Of a stretch of 31,282 nt of DNA, positions 20,656 to 31,134 are shown in pieces. The notes under the pieces were generated by a model. That model had not been told where the DNA came from. It worked only from the letters and a program-made list of their open reading frames with translations, and ran no database searches. Origin of the DNA: Plantago elongata. Taxonomy: Eukaryota > Streptophyta > Magnoliopsida > Lamiales > Plantaginaceae. The position numbers were made by a program, and so were the translations under genes. The number at the start of each line of letters is the position of its first letter. Position 1 is the first letter of the stretch. The stretch lies in the NCBI GenBank assembly GCA_036897095.1, contig JAYMSP010001522.1:1-31282 (forward strand), read 5' to 3'.

Positions 20656-21333
20656 GTAAGAGTATAGTGCATTAATAATTTTGAATTTGTTTTAATTCAC
20701 TACTACTCTTGTAATATTGAGGTTATCATTTGTTCTTGGAGACTAACCATAGAAAGTTATCTTATAATATTAATTAACTTGAGGTTTTCAAGGGCATGAC
20801 ATATTTCATTGTCACATCCGCTTTCATTAAGTAACAATAATCCACACAAATGTGGAGCATACTATATATTATAGTGTGCGGAAACTTCATTAGTACATCA
20901 ATGACACTTAAAGTTCTTCGTAATAGGTATATCATTTATAATACCAGTTGTATGTCTATTAAGTTATGAAAATGACTTCTCTGGCAATAACTTATTGGGC
21001 GAAATTAACAACTAGTTTCATAATTATTAAGGGGACTGATTAATAGGCTACTCCAGCGGTATAATAAATAGGGTCAAATGTATTTTTAGAAAGTTTATGC
21101 TCTAATAAAGAGGTTCAAAATTCAAACGTCAAACATGATCATATCATACTAAATCTTTCAAAATAGAAACATAACCATGAGCATTTTTTGTTAGAAAAAA
21201 TTCCTCAAATGTTTATTTACTCGTATCTTTTTTATACTAATAAAGCTTAAAAAAGAAGTAATGCATGATGGCCACAATTAACAAATCATATCTCTATTGT
21301 TGAAATAACTTTAATCACTCTATGTAATGTATG

Positions 21334-21343
21334 TATATATAGA
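21334..21343 (+). promoter_or_regulatory. Candidate TATA box of the type-B response regulator
   Basis: The sequence tatatatagag lies about 80 bp upstream of the ATG at 21424. A three-codon upstream frame (ATG GCT AAG TAA, 21351-21362) follows closely, and would be in the mRNA only if transcription starts before it. Confidence 0.5.
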
Positions 21344-21423
21344 GGGTCGCATGGCTAAGTAAAAAGAAAAGACTAACCTTTACAGTTCTTCTCTAGTTGC
21401 TCATTTTCAAGTTTTTTCAGAAC

Positions 21424-24400
21424 ATGGAAACTGAAATAGTAGCTTCCAGAAGAAATGGCGGAGAAATTAAAGCGGTAAAAAAGATCAACATTCTGGTTGT
21501 AGATGATGATGCAACTTGCCTTTCAGTTGTTGCTGCTAAGCTCAAAAAGTTTCATTACCAAGGTACTATTTTTACTCCAGTGCCATATAGTAAAATTAAT
21601 TGAAAAGCTAGTTGATAGTTAATATCGACCGTACATGGTTAGGTGAGGAAATTGACTCACCTGAAATTTTACTAGCCAATGCCTATTAGTTTTGATTTGG
21701 TTCCCACAATTTAGTTTCATCTTCCATCTTACAAGTTTTCATTCTTTCCCATGATTCTTCCTTTCCAACATTTCTATTCTTTTTGGATTGACATGTACAA
21801 TATACTTATTTATGTAATTACTCCACTTCAATACTTAATACTTATTGGTGAGTGTTTCTTTTCTTCTTTAAAGATAATTTGGCGTCCTTCGTCAAAATTG
21901 ATTCCTTATTTACAAAAATACATAACATTAAGTTTAAGTGTGTGTAAGATTATGTTTTCCCTAAAATCGTATAAATTTTTACTACATTAACTTTGTTTTC
22001 ATTGTGCCTCACCTGACTTAAATGTTTGACTCCGTTATTGATAGTTAGTAGCTGGATAGATAGTTTTTTTTTTCAACAAGCTAATTTAATTAGCTTTCTC
22101 AAACCAGATAGCTTTTCAGCTAACTTGTTTAAAAAGTTCTGTGTTTACATAACGAATTTTTTTAATTAAAAAACGCTCATAGAGTTGAAAAACTAACTGA
22201 AAGTTAGTGGTAAACAAAGCCTTACTTACGCATAATCTTTTTTTCCCTTTAAAAAAATCAAACTCATAATATTATTTGTAAAATCAAATTAAATAAGTTG
22301 TTCGTATTTCATTATTTATAAAGTTTATAACATTGTATTCCCTTTTTAGGTGTAAAATACTAAATGAAAGAACGTCTCATTTCAATTACAACAAAAGTTA
22401 AGAATATATTTGATTTTTTTGGAGATATAAAATTATTTAAACTGGAACTCAATATTATTTTTATTCCGTTTCCCAGAAAATGCTTTCGTAGTTTCTTATA
22501 AATTGAACGAAATATATAGATTTTATATACAGTTGGTTTCACATAGTTGTCGTTGTTTTTTCTTGATCTCTCTTCATTTATGATAATTTTTAAAACCATG
22601 TGTATGAAATTATCTTCATGCCTCATAATTTCTTTTATAATCGAGATTTAAACTAATTGAAAGTTTGAACACGTTCCTTGATAGAACCCCTATTTAGATG
22701 ACTTCGCTTCTACTAATTCGTCACAATCTCGGTAAATAAATCAACATCGAAATTATGCCAATCTTAACATAACCAGTTCATATAATTCATATTATATGAG
22801 ACTTTCTCTAAATTTCCATTCTGGTAAATACATTTCTTTAGTTGATAATAAAGAACAAGTTTTAAGAGAGACGGTCTCCATATAAAAACGAATCATCTTA
22901 TCAATAAAAACACTCATGTTATCAATCAAACCATCTATATTATCGACATTGAAGTTTTTTCATATTACAACCATACTTATCCAACATGAATGTTTTAATT
23001 AATTACATGGGCGCTTTTGTTGGTAACATGTCCGTCTCTATATAAAGACTATTTCTTATGAGATTGTGTGAGTATGAAATTGTTAAAGAATTTTATATTT
23101 ATTTATAATTATGGAAGTCTAATTGTTTTGTCGTGTATAAATTGCAGTTGCCACCGCGAAGCACCCAAACGATGCTTTAGGAGCACTAAGAATCAAAGAT
23201 GGTAAATTTGATTTGGTTGTAACAGATGTTCACATGCCTGGTATGAATGGGATTCAGCTCCAACAAGTCATTGCAAGAGAATTTAATTTGCCCGTTGTTT
23301 GTAAGTTTTCTAATTTCATAACTTAGTAAAGCCTTTTGTGGGTAACTACCCATAGTTAAACAAATATTTCCGTGGTGTATGCAAATGTTTAAAAAATTAC
23401 TTTTATAATTTTAAAGCAGTGAAAGTAGATTTTTAGTGATTTAAATTACGAATTATACTATAACTTCTTTGGAAAAAAAAAAGTATGTAATCGTCAAAAG
23501 CAGACAAGCAACCCAATAGTTACTTCAAAATGCTTTAAGTAAGTAGTAGCTTTATTTTTAATTAAAAACAAATGATTAAACTAATTTTTACAAACACTAC
23601 AACTTTTACTTTTACAACTTTAAGCTACTTTTTATATGATATATCAAACACCAGTAACTTTTGTTCAAAATCAATTTTAATCAACTTTTGTAGAAGTAGA
23701 TAAAAAAGCACTTATATAAGCATTTGCAAACACACACTTAACCCTTATAAGCTATGTATAACAAAACTAGTTGAAAATGTAGACGGTAGCTGGTTATATA
23801 ATTTATTTTTTTTAAAAAACTAATTTGATTAGCTTCTCAAACCAGCTAACTTTTCAACTAACTCGTTTAAAAGGCTACGCGTTTACGTAACGAACTTTTT
23901 ATCAAAAAAATGTTTATGAAGTTGAAAAATTAATAATAAACATGGACATAACCTCTAACTCAACTGAACATCACTCAATTATTCTGACACCATTATCATA
24001 TAAAAGTAATCATATTACGTAATTATTATTTTAATATTAACTTGAAAGTTCTTTTTCTTAAACATAATTAGAACGTTTTTGTTTACATGATAAAGTAATG
24101 TCCGCTGATGGAAAAGAAGATATTGTTGTTCGAGGATTAGAAAGTGGTGCTGAGTTTTTCATGAGGAAGCCAATATCATCAGATGATATAATGGATTTAT
24201 GGCAACATTCTTGCAAGAAAAAACTAAGGAACAAAGTTGTTATTGAGGAAATGGATGAAGATATTGTTCGAGGTAGGGCACCATTCAACATGAATAGTTT
24301 ACGTGAAGACAATGTTGACAATATTTCAAAGAGATTATCCCCTACAAAAGATGGGTCTCGAGGAAATCGTGGGGAACGTTGTCAAATTGCTTCACGAAAA

Positions 24401-26220
24401 AAAAGGAAAGTTGCGTGGACACATTCGCTACATAACCGATTCTTGGAAGCCATTAGAACCATTGGCTTTGACAGTAAGTTTACCAAGCCTTTTCTATGCT
24501 ATTCTTTTATTTTGTTGTCTAATGTTAGACAAAATTGTCGAAATATCTGTTCAATAAAATTAAATGAAATGTTAGTTGGTAGCTGAAAAATACCTAATCA
24601 GGTAATTTGTTTTTCAACAAGCTAATTTAAATAGTTTCTCAAAATCAGCTAACTTATTTAATTAGATTTTCTTTTTGAAAAGAACTTTTTATATAGGACA
24701 CATGTACTAATTATTTATATATTTATTGTTGGTTCTATGTCTTATTTAGGAGCAGCGCCGAAAACTATTCTTGAAAGAATGAACGTTCCAGGATTAACAA
24801 GAGAGAATGTGGCAAGTCATTTACAGGTCAAATTTTTTTTATAGTGTAACATTAGAGTTTCTTTTTTTTTTTTTCTCTCATATTGGTAAATTAGCAATAA
24901 TAAAACAAATATAATATTATTTATAATTGTATATGTATGGATTTGTGAAACATGCAGAAGTATAGGATCTTTTTAAGAAGAGTATATGGAGAGGCAACTA
25001 TTGGAATAAAGACGTCTATCGAAGACCAAAAGTCATTTAGTATGACATTCGCTCCAAGGTTCAAACCCTCCACCACATCATCAGGAAAATCAAACACTTC
25101 AATAAAGTTGCGCAATAATTTCACAAGTGTACATAATCAAGATCATCAACACTCTACTGGTGTGTACTTTCCATATCACGAGAGCTCCTCCTCCTCCAAT
25201 TTGGCAACTTCAGGAGTGAATTATGAAGTTCCTACATGGATCACCGGGATCAATCCGGCTTTTGATTTTTCGATGCCGATATCTAGTAATGTCGCATACC
25301 AATCAAATGTCCAGTTGTTGTTCACATCAAAACAATCCTTCAATGGGGAAATAGACTTCCCTGGAAATCTTGAACTGCAGACCAACAATGTTGAGGTTGT
25401 CTCAGATCCTAACAACAATTGTACAAGTGTTGGTAACTTGGCTTGGCAATCGACAACTTCGTCAAATACGGGGTTTGATACTAGTTATGGAGGAGGAAAT
25501 ATCAGTGATGTTATCAAAGAGTGCCATATGTTGTGCTCAAATGCATCAGATATTGAAAATGTGGATGGTTTAGAGAAACTTCAAAATTCCGCTAATAGTG
25601 CACCGTTCGACTTGGATCAACTTCTAAATCTGCCAATTGATGAAAGTAACTTCAACATCGGGTCTGAAGGTCAAAATCACATTCAGGTAATTTAAGTTAT
25701 AGTTCAAAGTTGTATAATAAAATAACTGTGATATGTACAACTTATTAACAAAGTAACTCTACTTCATTTCATAGATTGCAGATGAAAATATCGGGAGCTC
25801 TAACTTTCGTACAAGCACAAGTGGTTGGGACAACCATATTTCTTCATTTGATGAAGATCTCAATGAGGCAAGTGATGTGCATAACATAATTTAGAGACAT
25901 TTTAGGATAAAATTTGAGTGGCTTTTTTCAATTAAAATTAAATTAATTTTTATAAAATATTTGATTTGAGGGGGAGATAACCACTCCAGAAGTACGACAA
26001 ACAACCCCTAGATATTTAATTAAATATTCTTGCAAATCTTGTTTAACACATAACTTAAAGGTTTTTCCATCCTATTACACATAAGCTATATTTTACTTGT
26101 ATACTAATATGCTCTTTTCATGGTGCACAGCTTATTGATCAAGATGACTTTCTCAAGTCTTTATTTGACCCTGCACTATTTGAAGAGGATGATAACTTTG
26201 AAATGAATGACAAGTTTTGA
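21424..26220 (+). CDS. Type-B two-component response regulator (receiver + GARP DNA-binding), intact
   Basis: This is a nuclear transcription factor of the kind that ends the cytokinin phosphorelay. Exons are 21424-21562, 23148-23300, 24096-24473, 24750-24826, 24958-25686, 25775-25867 and 26131-26220. The joined frame is 1659 nt, 552 aa. The receiver domain (about 20-140) has the acidic pocket VVDDD (Asp27-29), phospho-acceptor Asp73 in [10 protein letters not shown], Ser100 and Lys122 (RKP), so phosphorylation looks possible. A basic stretch leads into the GARP/Myb-like domain (about 199-258), with [13 protein letters not shown] and [17 protein letters not shown]. The C-terminus is Ser/Asn-rich and ends in an acidic segment ([15 protein letters not shown]), a likely activation region. 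Introns 1-5 are GT-AG. Intron 6 is best explained by a GC donor (GAG|GCAAGT) with an AG acceptor. Without that splice, translation stops at TAG 25892-25894. The ATG at 21424 is the first in frame. Confidence 0.92.
22040..22222 (+). mobile_element. hAT-like MITE (family 5), copy in intron 1 of the response regulator
   Basis: It shares ttttttcaacaagctaatttaattagctt, tcagctaacttgtttaaaaagtt and aactgaaagttagtggtaaacaaag with the other copies. A fragment of the same left end (gaaaagctagttgatagttaa) lies at 21602-21622, just inside the intron. Confidence 0.7.
22866..23070 (+). mobile_element. GAGACGGTCTC-type MITE (family 3), intron 1 of the response regulator
   Basis: The left end is gagagacggtctccatataaa. 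The right end is acatgtccgtctctatataaagac, giving inverted ends. The interior has repeated ttatcaat words and a cgacattgaagttttttcatattac block. It is related to the split copy in P450 intron 2. Confidence 0.6.
23373..23737. mobile_element. hAT-like MITE (family 1), intron 2 of the response regulator
   Basis: It starts tgtatgcaaatgtttaaaa and ends catttgcaaacacacac. It shares the interior ctttaagtaagtagtagctt and ttaattaaaaacaa words with 4999-5494. It is shorter by about 130 bp. Confidence 0.65.
23760..23945 (+). mobile_element. hAT-like MITE (family 5), intron 2 of the response regulator
   Basis: It begins aacaaaactagttgaaaatgtag and shares aaaaactaatttgattagcttctcaaaccagcta and cgtttacgtaacgaactttttat with the other copies. 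It directly follows the family-1 element, so intron 2 is mostly MITE. Confidence 0.7.
24553..24700 (+). mobile_element. hAT-like MITE (family 5), truncated, intron 3 of the response regulator
   Basis: It shares gttagttggtagctgaaaaa, ttttcaacaagctaattta and gaactttttat with the other copies. The right end seems lost or diverged before exon 4 at 24750. Confidence 0.6.
25903..26010 (+). mobile_element. ~100-bp MITE-like repeat (family 4), intron 6 of the response regulator
   Basis: The words ataaaatttgagtggctttttt, caattaaaattaaatt, aaaatatttgatttgag and aaccactcc match the copies at 13641 and 30805. It occupies the middle of the intron with the GC donor. Confidence 0.65.
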
Positions 26221-26370
26221 GAACACAAATAACATTAAAATTGAACAATTCATGCAACTTCCTTAGTGTATGTTAGCAAAGTGATGTTTAAAAGTTTTGA
26301 TCGAGAAACGATTGTCAACCATTTTGATGATAATTTAGAAATATAAGAATGTCATGGGGCATTAATTTCT

Positions 26371-26480
26371 ATTTTTGAGTCATTCATAATTTGTGTTTGA
26401 TATATGAGATTCTATAATGTGATACTTTTTATTTTTGAGTCATTGATAATTTGTGTCTGATATATGAGATTCTGTAATAA
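26371..26480. repeat. 60-bp tandem duplication in the 3' flank of the response regulator
   Basis: Units start at 26371 and 26431. Each begins atttttgagtcatt and continues through ataatttgtgt-tgatatatgag to attct-taat. Three or four substitutions separate them. It probably lies in or just after the 3' UTR. Confidence 0.85.
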
Positions 26481-26499
26481 TTTTATTAGTATTAAGTAG

Positions 26500-27215
26500 A
26501 CCCGAAAGTCTTGACTCAAATTTAAAATTCAATCCGAAATGATCCGACCTGAACTTAAAAGTAGATCCAAAATTATTACCTTCGTCATACCCGAAAACGA
26601 TCCGTGACCCGATCCGAATCCGAAATGACCCGAATTGTCATATCTAAAAATGACCGAGATATGAATTGACCCGGTGTATCCGAAATGAACTGATCCAAAG
26701 CGATCCGATTAGAATGATCTGAATAGACCATCCAAAATGACCCAAAGTTAGAATTGACCTGGAACCACCCGATCCGAAATTACCCGAGTTTAGTATATTA
26801 AAATTGTGTATTGCATACAATTACCTCAATATTCGACCCGAAACAATTCGAAATATTTTAGTTCGAAAACGACCCAAACCCGAAAATATTTGACTCGAAA
26901 CAATCCGAACTTTTTTAATCCGAAAGGACCCAAACCCGAATAACACCCAAATCCGAAAATAGTCGATCCGAAACAATTCGATTTTTTTAATCCGAAAGGA
27001 TCCAAATTCAAATAACATCCGAAACCCAAGTGACCCGGATGTGAAGAGATCCGATCCAAAGCGACCCGAAATATCAATAACCCGAAACGACCCAAACCCC
27101 GTCAGCATCCGAACTCGAACATCATCCGACCCGAAGCGAAAAAGACCTGAAATAAAAAGCAGACGAGAATGACCCGATCTGAAACCCGATCCGAATGACC
27201 TAATTGCCAAGTCTA
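26500..27215. repeat. Degenerate CCGAA-type repeat block
   Basis: About 0.7 kb is made of variable 9-12-bp words based on gacccgaaa, gatccgaaa and aacccgaat, ending cctaattgccaagtcta. On the minus strand it reads as long open frames rich in Phe, Arg, Gly and Ser (26821-27210). These are an effect of the missing stop words, not a gene. Similar blocks are dispersed in many plant genomes; the opposite-strand version at 27-175 may be a second example. Confidence 0.8.
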
Positions 27216-28412
27216 GTCTTAGGTTGTATTGTAAATACTTATATTAATACGGTAGTTTGGACCGATATACTATTTCAGCTTCTCGTTAGCTATTCTCCTT
27301 TCGATCTCTTGAGTGTCACATATTTTCTAATGTGTTTTTAAAAAAGAACGTGTTCTTTAGAAGTTTCACTACTTTCCTTCTTTTCATAATGGTAATGATT
27401 GGTTTATTTGTATTTGCAAACGCGGTCAAGGACTTAAGTTTCGCAAAAATCAGCTCGTTCAAATATTTCTGCCGTTCGAAATGCATATTTACGATTTTTT
27501 ATAGTGATTGGTACGAGAAAAATTTGTATTTGCAAACTGTATTTAAGAACAAAATGTTGATTGGTAAAAACTGTATTTTCGAATTTGTATTTGCTATATA
27601 TGTGGTCCATGCTGGTGTAAAAATTCTAATTTACCTTACTTTTTGTATTTTGAAATGGTGATTGGTAACGTTTATTGAAAAATGTAAATTGTAGTTGTAT
27701 TTGATATATTTATAAACTTATTAAATTAGTTCTGTGATATAAAATTTGTTTGGATAATAAAAACTCTCTATAAGCCAGATTACAACATAAACCAGGAGAG
27801 TTCGAATAAGATTAGATTATATTTAAACTGATGTTCAACATGGATACAACAAAATGAAATTGAAATGCGACGAAGCTACAACAACAACATAATATGATAA
27901 AAAATAGAAACATCTGACAAAATTCTAACAGATATCCGATACAGTTCTTCTTACACCAGTGACACACATTTAGAATCTTATTCCTACGAACATGATGACC
28001 AGTAATTTAATTGATTGAAATCGCTTAGCCTGAGATCCACACTCACAAATGGTGGTGATTTCTTTAAACTGGAGTATACTCATTTCATCTTTCTCAAGAA
28101 ATCCAGGATAAAATAGTGAAGAATAATTAAACTGTAGTATTTCAAGTTCTATGGTCACAAACAGAAAGTGAACAAAAACTGGAGAGATCATGAATGAAGA
28201 TGTTGAAAAGTTTTATTACCTTAAGAACCAAACTGAGTGCATTGTACATTCTGCATTCATTAGTACAAGGGAAATAAATGAAGATTAAGAATAACTAAGG
28301 CAAACACATACAAATACAACATGATGCGAAGATGCAAAGGGCATTGCTTGCTATTGGAAGCCAACTGACCTCAGGAGATATGATAAATTCGACCTGGAAT
28401 AATAAGATACTT
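27216..28412. other. Spacer; possible 3' UTR of a minus-strand gene
   Basis: At 27330-27700 the words attggt and tttgtatttgcaaac recur, suggesting another decayed MITE. From about 27770 to 28412 the sequence is less AT-rich and unrepetitive, and could be the 3' UTR of the gene whose last exon is proposed at 28413-28483. No further coding signal is visible. Confidence 0.35.
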
Positions 28413-28483
28413 CTACTTTAGCTCAACTACACTCTTCCGAGTTCTACGAACCTTTCTGCCATCAGGCTCAAACAGAACATACA
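28413..28483 (-). CDS. Possible terminal exon of an unidentified minus-strand gene
   Basis: After a good acceptor (TTTCTGGATGTTGCAG on the minus strand) comes a 71-nt open stretch. In phase 2 it reads YVLFEPDGRKVRRTRKSVVE then Leu-Lys-stop (TAG at 28413-28415). The composition is protein-like and basic, unlike the surrounding sequence. I do not recognise the family; the DGRKVRRTRK core is compatible with a small basic or RNA-binding protein. Upstream exons could not be found: 28484-30170 on this strand is full of stops and looks like intron or repeat, and an LTR-like segment lies at 29480-29737. It could be an orphan exon of a disrupted gene or a chance frame. Confidence 0.4.
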
Positions 28484-28580
28484 CTGCAACATCCAGAAAG
28501 TAGAATTGAATATGCTTTCTACAACCATTACAACAATGAAGCAAAAAATCACAATGCATATTTGTTTGTAAGAGTAAAAC

Positions 28581-28767
28581 TCCATAGACCAAGCAAATCT
28601 AGAAATCGAGTAACCTTCTACAATATTCATTTCAATGCAATACTCTTTACTTGATCCTATCATACACCATATGTCTGTATGAATAAATCTCCACAGGGCA
28701 AGCAAATCTAGAAGTTGAACAACCTTCTACAATATAAACACCCTTCACTTGATTCAATCATACACAT
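28581..28767. repeat. 109-bp tandem duplication
   Basis: Unit 1 begins at 28581 (tccatagaccaagcaaatctagaa) and unit 2 at 28690 (tccacagggcaagcaaatctagaa). Both continue with aaccttctacaatat, cacttgatt-like words and caatcatacaca-like ends. Unit 2 is shorter by an internal deletion. Confidence 0.8.
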
Positions 28768-29479
28768 TCAATCAATCAACAATGATAGTACGAACTCTTA
28801 CAAATCAACGCTACTCCGGCCACCTAACTCTAAAAAAACCAAATGCCTCGAATGCTTATGACTACACATTTACACTACAAAAACACACTAGCTGCAATTG
28901 AAAAATGTCAACACGGAGTTGACAAAAGGAGTCGGACCTTAAGTAAGGAGCCAAGTAAACAATGGCGTAAACAGTATAGCAATGCCTTCCCGTATCCATC
29001 CAAGCAAACACCCAGCCCGACAACATCAGATTGAAATGTGGTGTAATGAGTAGTTAGCGTATGCCACAAGAGTCACACTAATGGGACACCAGTCACAAAA
29101 CCTTCACCAATTCTATGCCAATCTATAACTCTATTAACAGATTCACCGGACAACTCAAAACAATCCAGTTATCCAGTTAGTTCACCTTCAACTCACTACC
29201 ACATAGAACAATCACTCATTCAACTTCTCACAGCAATCTCCTACATCTCATCTACTCATTTCACAGCAAAAAATGAACATAAACTCGTAAAACCGGAAGA
29301 AACGAAATGAGAAGGAAATGAAATTATCAGGTGTTGCGTGGTGGAAAATTTGGCTAGCAGAAACACCACCAACTCTTCCCTCTCAGAAATGTGTGAAGCA
29401 GATGAAAGAAGGAATGGACTGCAGAGAAACAGAGCAAACAGAGCAAACGGATGAGCTTATGAACATCGTGATTCAGTTC

Positions 29480-29737
29480 GGTGTTATTTAGTATTAACTG
29501 AAAATAGTAACTGATGTTGATTCTTGTATATATTGTTAACACTTGTATATACTCTTTCCAGTAAAAATTAACATATAAGGTTAGATTAGGCATTGCATAA
29601 ATGTTGTAGATAGTAGTATAAATAGGTAGAAATTGTTCTTCATTAAGTTTGTAAGTTGATTGTAATCTGTACACTTCTCAATTCTGAATACAACAAGAGC
29701 AGAGCAGTTTTATTTACTTTCTTGCACATTACATCAG
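29480..29737 (+). mobile_element. LTR-like segment, possible solo LTR
   Basis: It starts tgttatttagtattaactg and ends ttgcacattaca. It contains a tataaata box (about 29618) about 80 bp before ctgtacacttctcaattctgaatacaac, a layout common in short Ty1/copia LTRs. No matching second LTR, primer-binding site or clear 5-bp target duplication was found. It could instead be a gene promoter or leader. Confidence 0.35.
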
Positions 29738-30804
29738 CTACATCTCATCATTCATCATCTTCATTGATTCATTCGATCTGCAGCATCAACCACTTCGATC
29801 ACTGTAAGTTCATCTCTTTCAGATGCTTCCGTATTGTTCATCTTTCTGATATTCCCTCGCAGATTGCCGTCTCCATTTCGCTCTGCTTCTCTCTCAACCA
29901 CACGCGAACAAAACACACACTCTCAGTATATGTGAACTGAAATGTTTCTCAATTGAACAGTTTAACCTTCACTCTCTGTCAACAACACCGAATTCCAGCC
30001 GTTTCTAACAAAACTAAAGATTGATCAACTCCAAATCAATAACATAACACGATTCTGCAACACAAGAGAGATTCAAGAACAACTTATCAAGATTCAACCA
30101 ATCTCCAGTGATTTCTTCAAACTATAACAATGGAAACTTTGAATAACAAAATGACAGTGTGGTATTTATATGGCTACTAGAGTTTTGGGATAAGATGGCA
30201 AACTTGTAAATAATGGAATGGCAGTTTAGTAATTAAGTTGAAGTTTTTTTTTTTCAGAAAAATTTGGGTTTGCAAATGTGTGGGTTAAACTGACATGTCA
30301 AACTGCGAGATTGCCCGTGCTTCGAACTAAGCCTTCAGCCCGATGGGCTTCAAAAATTGCATTTGATGTTGCGTTTTTCTTACCAACCACCCTGAAGTTG
30401 CCTGTTTTCCGCAATCAATCCATTAAATTCTGTAAAAATCTCCTTACCAATCACTACGAAATTGAATCACCTTATGCGATCATGTCAGTTGCTAATTCGC
30501 TTTTGTTCAACAACGACTACAAATATGTCATTATATCACAAAATTCTTATATCGTTATCTTTTCAATAACTTGCTATGCTAACTTCTAATTAATAGAGTA
30601 GTTTGTAAGTTAATTTATTTATTTTTACACATACCATATTTAACAAATCAACTGATTATTTTACTAAACAACTTCGTAGAATCAAATAATTCATTAATTA
30701 TATAATCAACTCTCAACTAAACAATTATATGTGAATTGGTATTTCCTTTAATACATAAGTCTCAATGTAACTGGGTTACTACCTATCATTTATATAAAGT
30801 TTAA

Positions 30805-30900
30805 ATTGGAATAAAATTTGAAAAGTCTTTTTCAATTAAAATTGAATTTTTTGTGTATAAAATATTCGATTTGAGTGGGAAAATGTCAGAAACAAACGAG
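30805..30900 (+). mobile_element. ~100-bp MITE-like repeat (family 4), AMSH1 upstream region
   Basis: The words ggaataaaatttgaaaagtc, tttttcaattaaaattgaattttttgtg and aaatattcgatttgagtggg match the other family-4 copies. The right end (ccactcc/ccgctct) is diverged. Confidence 0.65.
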
Positions 30901-31134
30901 TTTACTATGGTGCGATCAACCGTAATCAATTCTAATCGCGTAAATTTGAACACTAACTAAACTAGTCTTCGAGTTGAATCCTAGCTTGTCAAGCTAACCC
31001 AAATTGGAAATTGGAAGAATTGTCCATTGTCATCATCATCAACAATCACCTATCTCCACCAAACAAAGTCTTGTTGGTCTCTGTAAAAGAGATCGATTTC
31101 ATTTGAATTGGGGCTTCTCAATTCATCAACCATC

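Larger units (their letters stand above)
19801..21423. other. Spacer and promoter region of the response regulator
   Basis: No gene is visible. It holds a purine-rich stretch (about 20000-20110), a 33-bp triple repeat (20305-20403), a family-5 MITE (20440-20655) and a TATA box (21334-21343). Confidence 0.55.
28484..31134. other. Spacer or long intron, then AMSH1 upstream region
   Basis: It contains a 109-bp tandem duplication (28581-28767), unrepetitive sequence (28800-29460), an LTR-like segment (29480-29737), a CT-rich stretch (29740-29900), AT-rich DNA, and a family-4 repeat (30805-30900) about 235 bp before the AMSH1 ATG. A 103-codon plus-strand open frame at 30278-30589 has no recognisable domain and is not called. 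Confidence 0.45.

Noticed and set aside
26821..27210. Long minus-strand open frame rich in Phe, Arg, Gly and Ser
   Set aside because: It is the translation of the degenerate CCGAA repeat; two overlapping frames are open for the same reason, and no domain or splice structure supports a gene.
27330..30450. Possible inverted pair of a MITE with gtgattggta and tttgcaaa words at 27330-27700 and 30250-30450
   Set aside because: Only short words match and no consistent ends could be set, so it is not listed as an element.
30278..30589. 103-codon plus-strand frame
   Set aside because: There is no domain, codon bias or splice context; the sequence resembles decayed repeat and AT-rich spacer.
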